Source: Planctomycetota bacterium (GTDB taxonomy: Bacteria; Planctomycetota; Planctomycetia; Pirellulales; Pirellulaceae). From it: a stretch of 42,182 nt of DNA. A program made the translations under genes and the position numbers. Below, piece by piece: positions 16,414 to 23,053 of the stretch (the first letter of the stretch is position 1; each line of letters opens with the position of its first letter). The stretch lies in NCBI GenBank assembly GCA_027622275.1, contig JAQBZB010000044.1, positions 1-42,182 of the forward strand, given 5' to 3'. Under the pieces are notes generated by a model. That model was not told where the DNA came from. It made no database searches and saw only the letters and a program-made list of their open reading frames with translations.

Positions 16414-17820
16414 ATGAATCATCTTCCCACACGACGAGAAGTCCTGACGCAAGCGGCTGGTGGATTTGGTGCGATCGCACTGAACGCGATGTTGGCCGAC
16501 GAACTGCGGGCGAGCGGAGTTGAAGCAACAGTCGATCCGCTCACGCCCAAGCAGCCGCACTTCGCGCCGAAGGCGAAGCGAGTCATCTTCCTCTACATGA
16601 CGGGCGGCGTTTCGCATGTCGATTCGTTCGATCCGAAGCCGGAACTGTTCGCCAATCACGGCAAGCAGATCACCGTCGACAACTGGCAAGGCAAGCTCGG
16701 CGAGTTCACTCGCTATCTCAAGAAGCCGAACTGGAAGTTCCGACCGGGCGGCAAGAGCGGCATCGAGGTGAGCGATCTGTTCCCGCACGTCCGCGACGTC
16801 GTCGATGATCTGTGCGTGATCCGATCGATGGAGTCGGATCACACGAACCACTACGAGAGCACGCTCGGTATGCATTGCGGTTCGTGGACGTTCGCGCGGC
16901 CGAGCATGGGCGCTTGGATCAGCTATGGCCTGGGCACCGTCAACCGCAATCTGCCGTCGTTCGTCGCGATCGCCGCGAATGCTCCGTACGCGGGCGCGCA
17001 GACTTGGGGCAGCGACTTTCTGCCCGGCTGTCATCAAGGCACTCAAATTATCCCCGGCGAGAACCCGATCCCGAATATCAAACGGCGAGTTCCTTCGTCC
17101 AGCTTGCAGGAGTTGGAATTAGAACTGCTCGCCAAGGCCAACAGGAAGCACTTGGAAGAACGAACCGCCGACCGTGCCTTGGAGGCTCGCATTCGTTCGT
17201 TCGAGACGGCCTTCGGCATGCAGCGCGAAGCGCCCGAAGCACTCGATTTGTCGAAGGAATCAGAAGCGACGCTGAAGCTGTATGGCATCAACCCGGGCCA
17301 AACGACCGGCTTCGGTTGGCAGTGCCTGGTCGGCCGCCGCTTGGCGGAGCGCGGTGTTCGCTTCATCGAATTGATCGATGTCGGTTCGTCCGGCAACTGG
17401 GATGCTCATGGCGACATGGCGACGCACGCTCCATTGGCCAAGAACGTCGACCAGGCCATCGCCGCGTTGATCACGGACTTGAAGCAGCGCGGCCTGCTTG
17501 ACGAGACGCTGGTCGTGTGGACCACCGAGTTCGGCCGCACGCCGTATCACGAGAAGGCCGATCATCCCGGCCGCGAACATCATCATCAGGTCTTCTCTTC
17601 GTGGCTGGCCGGCGGCGGCGTGAAGAGCGGCATCGTGCATGGCTCGTCCGACGAGCACGGCATCGCGGTCGCCGAAGACCGCGTCCACGTCCACGACTTC
17701 CACGCCACGATCCTGCACTTGCTGGGGCTCGATCACGAGCGGCTCACATTCCGTCACGCTGGCCGCGATTATCGGCTGACGGACGTGCATGGTCAGGTGA
17801 TTCACGAGATGCTGGTGTGA
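16414..17820 (+). CDS. DUF1501 family protein, Tat-exported
   Basis: This is a complete DUF1501 protein (468 residues). The ATG at 16414 is used because it lies 8 bp after the stop of the DUF1549/DUF1553 gene and begins the twin-arginine leader (PTRREVLTQAAGGFGAIALN). An open extension to 16378 overlaps the upstream gene and lacks meaning. Landmarks are YMTGGVSHVDSFDPKP, WTTEFGRTPYHEKADHPGRE, SSWLAGGGVKSG and LLGLDHERLTFRHAGRDYRL. The gene forms a tight operon with the preceding cytochrome gene. Its stop codon abuts the truncated hicB fragment of defence locus A directly, marking a recombination junction. Confidence 0.93.
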   Translation: MNHLPTRREVLTQAAGGFGAIALNAMLADELRASGVEATVDPLTPKQPHFAPKAKRVIFLYMTGGVSHVDSFDPKPELFANHGKQITVDNWQGKLGEFTRYLKKPNWKFRPGGKSGIEVSDLFPHVRDVVDDLCVIRSMESDHTNHYESTLGMHCGSWTFARPSMGAWISYGLGTVNRNLPSFVAIAANAPYAGAQTWGSDFLPGCHQGTQIIPGENPIPNIKRRVPSSSLQELELELLAKANRKHLEERTADRALEARIRSFETAFGMQREAPEALDLSKESEATLKLYGINPGQTTGFGWQCLVGRRLAERGVRFIELIDVGSSGNWDAHGDMATHAPLAKNVDQAIAALITDLKQRGLLDETLVVWTTEFGRTPYHEKADHPGREHHHQVFSSWLAGGGVKSGIVHGSSDEHGIAVAEDRVHVHDFHATILHLLGLDHERLTFRHAGRDYRLTDVHGQVIHEMLV

Positions 17821-17867
17821 ATCTCATCTTCGTCGCTGTGGAAAATGTTGACTTCGTAGTCTTTCAC
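17821..17867 (-). pseudogene. hicB vestige (N-terminal codons only)
   Basis: From a GTG at 17867 the minus strand reads VKDYEVNIFHSDEDE. The intact HicB of locus B begins VKDYHINIFYSDEDGG (start 28423), and the DNA match continues upstream of the start. The rest of the gene is missing: similarity stops at the stop codon of the DUF1501 gene at 17820. It is the final gene of the locus A copy, cut short by a rearrangement. Confidence 0.65.
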
Positions 17868-17887
17868 GGCGATCAGTCTCGGCGGAC

Positions 17888-18097
17888 TCAAGCAAAGCGC
17901 AATCGGCCCTTTGGTTCAGGAACGGTTCGGCCAAGTTCTTTCGCGGTCTCGAACCACTCTTGCATGACGACTTCGGCATTCGCAATCGCCTACTGGTAGG
18001 TCTTGCCATCCGCCATGCACCCAGGCAATTCCGGGACTTCCGCAATGAATGTCTGGTCGTCGTCGCTCCAGTAAATGATGATTTCATATCTTGCCAT
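17888..18097 (-). pseudogene. hicB: HicB-type antitoxin with an in-frame stop codon
   Basis: ATG 18097 opens MARYEIIIYWSDDDQTFIAE, then VPELPGCMADGKTYQ. Codon 36 is TAG (17990-17992). Beyond it the frame continues in clear HicB fashion (AIANAEVVMQEWFETAKELG) to TGA at 17888. Homologues usually have Glu after GxTYQ, so a GAG to TAG change is the simplest explanation. The fold would be the HicB partial RNase H-like domain that neutralises a HicA mRNA interferase. No HicA sits next to it. It follows the antitoxin-like gene at 18110 by 12 bp. A sequencing error is possible, but neighbouring genes are also broken. Confidence 0.8.
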
Positions 18098-18109
18098 GAT
18101 CTCTCTTTC

Positions 18110-18292
18110 CTAGCCGGCCGCTTCGACCGGTTCGTGGTAAAGCACCATCAGTTGAGATGCTTTCAAGGCGAGTGACGCGTAGTCGCGGCGGCCGTTGTCG
18201 AATTGCGATAGAAATCGAATCGTGCCGGCCAGCCCTGCCCGCTCGCGCAGAGCCTTTAGGCCCTCGCTACGAATCCGCTCAAGTGTCAGCAT
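18110..18292 (-). CDS. antitoxin-like small protein, paralogue of the one at 28479
   Basis: This is a 60-residue protein starting MLTLERIRSEGLKALRERAG. Its first 40 residues match the locus B protein MLTLEQIRREGLEALRERLG, which overlaps a PIN-domain toxin gene. The C-terminus differs (SQLMVLYHEPVEAAG), so the second half has been replaced or shifted. Just upstream, the bases also encode the last residues of the PIN toxin in its own frame (ELEDADT, compare EMDDADA in locus B), showing that the toxin gene was once here. It may be a non-functional leftover, or a solo antitoxin. Confidence 0.55.
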   Translation of the reverse strand: MLTLERIRSEGLKALRERAGLAGTIRFLSQFDNGRRDYASLALKASQLMVLYHEPVEAAG

Positions 18293-18316
18293 CTTCCAGT
18301 TCCGCGAATCCTGCTG

Positions 18317-18555
18317 TCACGACTCCCGAAACGCTTTTAGAAATGCGTCTCGGTCGATACCACTCTGCGTGCAAATCGTTCGCAGCGTCGAGCCTTTGAT
18401 CCGCCGATGGTTCGGCATCGTCAGCGGTGTACTCGTGCCATCTCGGTTCTGCCGAAGCATGGCGATATGTTCTGCCTCGCGCACCGCGGTGAACCTAGTC
18501 GCTCAATCGCGCGGATAACTCGCCGCCGCGCCGCGTCCTTGGGAAACTTGGCCAT
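18317..18555 (-). pseudogene. hicA: HicA-type mRNA interferase, frameshifted
   Basis: ATG 18555 opens MAKFPKDAARRRVIRAIERL, and the frame then breaks. One frame over it continues FTAVREAEHIAMLRQNRDG, LTMPNHRRIKGSTLRTI and CTQSGIDRDAFLKAFRES to TGA at 18317. The span is 239 bp, one base short of 80 codons, so a single-base deletion around 18487-18495 explains it. The segment TMPNHRRIKGSTLRTI carries the HicA double-stranded RNA-binding motif with its histidine. The start overlaps the stop of the HicB gene by one base (TGATG), so the pair was translationally coupled. As it stands the toxin should be inactive. Confidence 0.8.
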
Positions 18556-18779
18556 CAAGCCTCCAGTGTCGCTTCGTCAAGGTAAGCATCGAGTACCGGT
18601 GATTCCGATTCGAGCACGTCGCTTCCGAAGGTGTCGATGTGAAAGCGGATTGCGGACTGGACATCGGCCATCGCCTCGTCGTACGTATCACCCTGTCCTA
18701 CGACGACCCCTTTCAAGCCCAGCGGATAGGCGACAAAGCCGTCCGAATGTTTTTCTACGATTACTTTGAGCTGAGACAT
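18555..18779 (-). CDS. hicB: HicB-type antitoxin
   Basis: This is a 74-residue protein from ATG 18779 with GAGG ten bases upstream. The sequence MSQLKVIVEKHSDGFVAYPL, followed by GVVVGQGDTYDEAMADVQSA, is the HicB antitoxin fold, which binds HicA and covers its active site. It overlaps the frameshifted hicA by one base, giving the hicB-hicA order seen in many such systems. With the toxin broken, it may persist as an orphan antitoxin. It is the first intact gene downstream of the restriction-modification debris of locus A. Confidence 0.85.
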   Translation of the reverse strand: MSQLKVIVEKHSDGFVAYPLGLKGVVVGQGDTYDEAMADVQSAIRFHIDTFGSDVLESESPVLDAYLDEATLEA

Positions 18780-18822
18780 GCGGCACCTCATCAAGTGGGA
18801 AATTATCACGCTTCACTTTCCA

Positions 18823-18951
18823 TTATGACACAGACGTGGCCTCTTCGACGATGCGGATTTCCTCGTCCGTCAAGCCGTACAACTCGTACACCAACCGGTC
18901 AATCTCACCGTCCGTCGCCGAAATCTGACGCGATAACGCCGTCCGCACAGC
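18823..18951 (-). pseudogene. C-terminal remnant of a type IIG restriction-modification gene
   Basis: The minus strand reads AVRTALSRQISATDGEIDRL, then VYELYGLTDEEIRIVEEATS to TAA at 18823. The intact enzyme of locus B ends ALARQISATDEEIDRLVYEL, then YGLTDEEIRIVEEATAR. The nucleotide match is close as well. This is the tail of a second copy of that gene; the matching head lies at 21275-21526, and a different restriction-modification cassette sits between them. Confidence 0.85.
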
Positions 18952-19839
18952 TATTCTCCCACAGGCATCCAATTGCCGCTGTGGTAGTGTTCGAGGAATT
19001 GAATCGCTGCGTTGCGATCCTGAAATTGCGCGTCGATCCGATCGTCATTGTCGTAGCGGATCTGAATCTCATATCTCAACAACTGTGCCAATCCGTCGGC
19101 CTCGTTGTAATCGCGGACGAAAGTGATGGCATCGGCAATAGATAAATATTCGCGAGCGTTGCCGTGCAGCGGAATAATGCGAACCGAGGAAAGTTTCCGC
19201 TTCACCGCAGATTCGAGTGCCGCCATGAACTTCGACACGGCGTCGCGATTAGTTTCCAGAAGGCTGTTCCAGACCTCCGCCCGTTTTTTTTGCCGTCAGT
19301 CGCTGCCACTTCTTTTGCTTTTTGCTGAATTCCGCATCCGAAGTGGTTTCGCCAAAACTCGCGTCGATGCCAACCAGTTTGAACGCCTCAATGATTGTGG
19401 AGTACTCGAAGTACAGCAAGTGAAAACCGAGGGACTGAAGTTGTTCCAGCGCGCCGCTCGTGTAAACCCCCACGAGAAAGCAACCCATGAATGGCGCGCT
19501 GCGATAATGGCGGTCGCGAAGAGGCAACACCGCGCCCTGAATCTCCTGAGCCTTGTTGCGGGAATGTTTGGTGTACCGTCGCCAAGCACTCTCGATGAAC
19601 GCGACGGGCGTGCCGACAGTGTCATCCGTTCCGCCTCGCTCGAAAACATAATCGAGGTCGTGCGCATTGCGGTAGTCATCGACCCATTTGACCTTCTTGC
19701 CACGTCGCGCCGGGCGAGCCCCTTTCCTGTCGAGATAGAGGCCATGCCGTTCAGCAAATTCCTGCAATAATGGCTCAATGGCCTGCTCACACCATTCTCC
19801 TAGCGTCTGTCCGAACTTGTGGCCTTTTGCTTCAGCCAT
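18951..19839 (-). pseudogene. type II restriction endonuclease, frameshifted at an A8 tract
   Basis: The first part, from ATG 19839, begins MAEAKGHKFGQTLGEWCEQA and carries a plausible nuclease core: DLDYVFE (Asp61, Asp63) and FIESAWRRYTKHSRNKAQEI (Glu83, Lys91), a PD-(D/E)XK-like arrangement. It breaks after RLTAKK at a run of eight A on the coding strand (T8 at 19284-19291). With seven A the frame runs on through RAEVWNSLLETNRDAVSKFM and ends EHYHSGNWMPVGE at 18951, giving about 295 residues. Without the correction the second part could only start at the GTG at 19238. It starts 3 bp after the methyltransferase stop, so the two form one cassette. Recognition site unknown. The frameshift could be a real mutation, phase variation or a sequencing error. 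Confidence 0.75.
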
Positions 19840-19842
19840 GAA

Positions 19843-21050
19843 TCACCCTGTGACCCACAGTCGCCCTTCGCACAGCGGAACGCGGTGTTTCCGGTTCTTC
19901 CATTTGACGTTCCGGTCGCGTGTTTTCTCGAAACGCCATTCCTTGAATCCCGCAGCAAGCGCCAGTGCCCCTAGCCACTCGATGACCGGCACGTAAACGC
20001 CGTAGGGTGCGAGTCGCCGATGACGAAACACAATTCGCAAGGCGACTCGCACACTCGGCGGAGCGCCTGCCAGACATGCGCGAGATCGGAGAAGTAGCAT
20101 GCAACCATCAAGTGGTAAGTCTTCTTCCCACCCTTCGAGAGGCGAGTAACGGCGAGTTCTTCGCAAATCGGCGTGATCTCCTTTCGGATGGGTGCCAAGT
20201 GATCTGCCGCGAGCGTCTCTTCAAGATCGGCGGCCGAGTTGGGGACATGTTGAGTGCAAGAACGGACGAGGTGTCGACGGACGGCTTGTTGCAAGTCCCC
20301 CCAACCATCGATTTCGCGCATGAATGACATTTCCAAGCGAGTTGCGTCGGCGTAATCGTAGTTGTTGGGGTAAGGCGGAGACGTGATAACTAGATTGACA
20401 CTGCCGCTGGGAACGCCTTCGCACGTACGCGCATCGCCTTCGATGAGTTCGGCTCGTGGCAATTGGCCGCCTCTCGTCCTCCGCATGTCACGGAAAATGG
20501 TATCTGTCTGTTGAGAAAATGCGGCAAAGGGCTCTTCCGTTTTACTTTTTGTTTTTCGTGGCAGAACGTACTGCCAGTTTGCGGTACCCACATGCGAAGT
20601 CCGTCGAAGGATGCTGACGAGCGTCAACCAAGTCAGCTCAGACGCTGGTGAATTGTCTTGCTGATCTTCAAACGCGAGTCGGAGCCGGTCCAAGTCGGCC
20701 AAGGTTCCATCTCGGTAACATTTGCGAATGAGCGGAGGATACTCCTCGACCGATCCGATCCGTTCTTTTGCCATCGCCAGCACCGTACGGGCGAAATCAC
20801 GATAGGCGGTCGGATCGGTGGACCTCGCCAACTTCGCGCGGGCCAAGCGACTGATGAAGGGATGCGACTCCGCCCCATAACTTTCGACACCCTCGTCCTG
20901 AGCGGCCAGCAAAGTTGTACCGGAACCTGCGAAAGGATCAAAAACGCGAATACCTTGATCGCGAGATACTCGTTCTGCGATCAACTGCTGAGCCCAACTT
21001 GCCGAGAATCCCGCGCTGTACCGGAACCAGCGATGGACCGGCAACCGCAT
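19843..21050 (-). pseudogene. type II DNA methyltransferase (m4C-type motif), frameshifted
   Basis: The S-adenosylmethionine motif FDPFAGSGTT is at residues 37-46 and the catalytic motif TSPPY at 223-227, in the order of alpha-like amino-methyltransferases; TSPPY suggests N4-cytosine or N6-adenine modification. The frame from ATG 21050 runs to VIGDS, then leaves the family. One frame over, APYGVYVPVIEWLGALALAA and WKNRKHRVPLCEGRLWVTG complete the protein to TGA 19843, so about one base is missing near 20011. The N-terminus is also doubtful: family-like residues (TEQSEQSKRNASTFIDN) precede ATG 21050, but the only earlier ATG, at 21130, is in another frame. It pairs with the endonuclease directly downstream. 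If inactive, an active nuclease partner would be lethal, so joint decay makes sense. Confidence 0.8.
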
Positions 21051-21274
21051 ATTGTCGATGAATGTCGAGGCGTTTCGTTTCGATTGCTCCGACTGCTCGG
21101 TTCCAAAAAGCGTCAGTTACTTGGTCGCATTTAGCACGGCATCATTTCCGCGTTCCCATCGAACCCTTGAACCTCGTGAATTGTAGTGGAATACCGTGCT
21201 AGGTGACACCGGTCGCCGATTAGCAACACGCTTACGAAACCGAAAAAGAGAGTCCGCGGTGAGCGGTTCGAGTT

Positions 21275-21526
21275 TTCGTGAACGACGTCCTTATAGGCTT
21301 CAGCGCTGCCTTGCTTGTTGTCGATGTCCCAACCGAGGGCTTTAAAGAACGGATCGATGAATTCGCGGCGCAGCTCGGTCTCGCCGTACGACGGCAAACG
21401 GTAGCTGTCGTACTGCTCGCGGAAGCGATGCACTAAGTCGACGATTTCCTTGGGTGCGCCCACGCGATTCGTTCTCCAAGAGTCGGACGTCCTTGACAGA
21501 GGGAAAGTTTGTACTGCTGCGTGCAT
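21275..21526 (-). pseudogene. N-terminal remnant of a type IIG restriction-modification gene
   Basis: From about 21466 the minus strand encodes RVGAPKEIVDLVHRFREQYD, then SYRLPSYGETELRREFIDPF and on to AEAYKDVVHE at 21275. This is almost identical to the N-terminus of the intact locus B enzyme. After VVHE the similarity ends abruptly and the next bases belong to other sequence. The bases upstream of the start also resemble those upstream of the locus B gene. Together with the tail at 18823-18951 it shows that a full-length copy once stood here. Confidence 0.85.
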
Positions 21527-21587
21527 CGAGTCAATGAGAGAACAGAAGGCAGCTAGCCGGTGGTTAGGTTTGCCGCAGTCCGATCGT

Positions 21588-21632
21588 CGGCTGACCGATG
21601 TGCATGGTGAGGTGGTGAGGCCGATCCTGGTG
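21588..21632 (+). pseudogene. vestige: C-terminal codons of a DUF1501 gene
   Basis: Fifteen codons read RLTDVHGEVVRPILV. The intact DUF1501 proteins end RLTDVHGQVIHEMLV (17820) and RLTDVEGNVVRELFV (6817). The stop codon is gone and the sequence before the first arginine no longer matches. It is therefore the last trace of another DUF1501 gene, located 60 bp from the head of the locus A restriction gene. Confidence 0.7.
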
Positions 21633-21652
21633 CAGCTGCGGTCGCTCGCAAG

Positions 21653-22312
21653 CTACGGCTTGCGCTCGATCCACAGAAACACACCGTTGTACGGTTCGTC
21701 CGGCTCCATGCCGGTACCTGGGGGCACGTGCTTCCTAAAATAAAGGCGAATCACTTCCAGCGGCTTGTCGCAGGGAGCCTGCGTCGAGCGATTGTAGTAG
21801 CGGCCCCAAGCACCGACGCCACTCGGAATCCAGTCGCCTGATTCGGACACATGCATCGCGAGTCTGCCATCGCTGATCGCGCGTGCGGAAAGATGGTCGC
21901 CGCGGAGCGTCTTCTCCAATGAGATAATATGCTGTCCGGCAGCCAGATCTACCATGTGCTCGGTTTCCGGAAAGATCTTTGGGTCAATTTCTCCGGTTGC
22001 CAGTTTCAAGACGTAGAGGTCTCCTTCCGGAAGATGGACGTCCCAAACGTGGTCTCCGTACCACTCTTCGTGCCGTTCGACGATTGCGTATTGACTCGGA
22101 TCGTTGACCAGCAGCTCACGTGCGAGTTCACGTAGCGAATCGAGTTCAGCATCCATACGCACCGCTTCCGACTTCATGCGGAAGTAAGCAGTCCAGACGC
22201 CGACGACCGCCATCAGCAACAGCAGCGTCGCTATGTTCCACTGCAAGAACTTGCGTCGATGCAGCGGCGCAATTCCTGGTGCCGCCAACGCAACTGGCTC
22301 TGAATCAGTCAT
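21653..22312 (-). CDS. membrane-anchored protein of unknown function
   Basis: This is a 219-residue protein with one N-terminal transmembrane helix (WNIATLLLLMAVVGVWTAYF, about residues 25-44) preceded by the basic segment HRRKFLQ. This resembles the short LRTLLLLM-type anchor common in planctomycete proteins. A helical stretch (ELDSLRELARELL) follows, then a mixed domain with GDHVWDVHLPEGDLYVLKL. The bulk should face the periplasm. It starts 3 bp after the stop of the gene at 22316, so both are in one operon. No family is recognised. Confidence 0.75.
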   Translation of the reverse strand: MTDSEPVALAAPGIAPLHRRKFLQWNIATLLLLMAVVGVWTAYFRMKSEAVRMDAELDSLRELARELLVNDPSQYAIVERHEEWYGDHVWDVHLPEGDLYVLKLATGEIDPKIFPETEHMVDLAAGQHIISLEKTLRGDHLSARAISDGRLAMHVSESGDWIPSGVGAWGRYYNRSTQAPCDKPLEVIRLYFRKHVPPGTGMEPDEPYNGVFLWIERKP

Positions 22313-22315
22313 ACC

Positions 22316-22918
22316 TCACTCGCCTTTGCGCTCTTGTTTGGCCCAGGCATCTTGCGAGCCGAAACGGACGACGATCGCCGTCTTGGCTTTAGCTCCTGGC
22401 TGCGACAATTGATTCGACATGATGCTTAGCATCGTCACGACTTCATCCGGCTCGACCACTCTCACCTTACCCACGCCGAGTTGCTGAACGTGACGCGCTT
22501 CCGAGCGATCGAGCAACTCCGGTTCAAGGGCACCGCTTTCTATGCGGCTGCTGAATTTCACCTTATGCCACACTACCCATTGACCATCGATCTTCCGGAA
22601 CCGCACACGGAAGATTTCCGTTTGCGACTCATGCTGCATGCTGCTACTCGAATTGGAACCATTTCGGAAATCCGTGATCTCCCACTTCGAATTGAACTTT
22701 GGCGGTGTGTAGACCTGCCACGCAAAATCGAGCGGATCGTTGGTCTCAAGGGCAAGCACGTGGACTTTGGCGGCGTCTTCAATCGGCAGTCGCCTCACCT
22801 TCGCCGTCAGCCGCGTGTACTCGTCGCGCGTGGCATTGTACTTCGTGCTGGCGTGCGTCACGAAATAGACGCCGGCGATTATCGTCAGCAGCAACAGAAT
22901 GTTGAGTATTCGACTCAC
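22316..22918 (-). CDS. membrane-anchored protein of unknown function
   Basis: This is a 200-residue protein with an N-terminal hydrophobic helix (ILNILLLLTIIAGVYFVTHA, about residues 4-23) and a soluble part likely on the outer face. Motifs such as DFAWQVYTPPKF, QWVVWHKVKFSSRIESGALE and VVEPDEVVTMLSIMSNQLSQ do not point to a known family. The overall plan (anchor, short helix with LTAKVRRLP, beta-rich domain) is like that of the gene at 21653, which follows it by 3 bp. The two may be distant relatives or partners. The upstream region is shared with the divergent DUF1501 gene at 23054. Confidence 0.75.
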   Translation of the reverse strand: MSRILNILLLLTIIAGVYFVTHASTKYNATRDEYTRLTAKVRRLPIEDAAKVHVLALETNDPLDFAWQVYTPPKFNSKWEITDFRNGSNSSSSMQHESQTEIFRVRFRKIDGQWVVWHKVKFSSRIESGALEPELLDRSEARHVQQLGVGKVRVVEPDEVVTMLSIMSNQLSQPGAKAKTAIVVRFGSQDAWAKQERKGE

Positions 22919-23053
22919 CTTGATTGACGCCGCCGTGTTGTGTGATGCCGGTAGCTCGCAATCGCGTTCGCAGGCTGATCGTCGATCGGTTATTATAGGG
23001 CGGTAACCCCGCGGTGTGTTCTACGAAATGCCGAAGAGCGAACGGAGGCCTGC

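Noticed and set aside
18951-19238. Independent 95-residue gene starting at GTG 19238
   Set aside because: Removing one A from the A8 tract joins it seamlessly to the endonuclease; it is more likely the C-terminal part of that protein.
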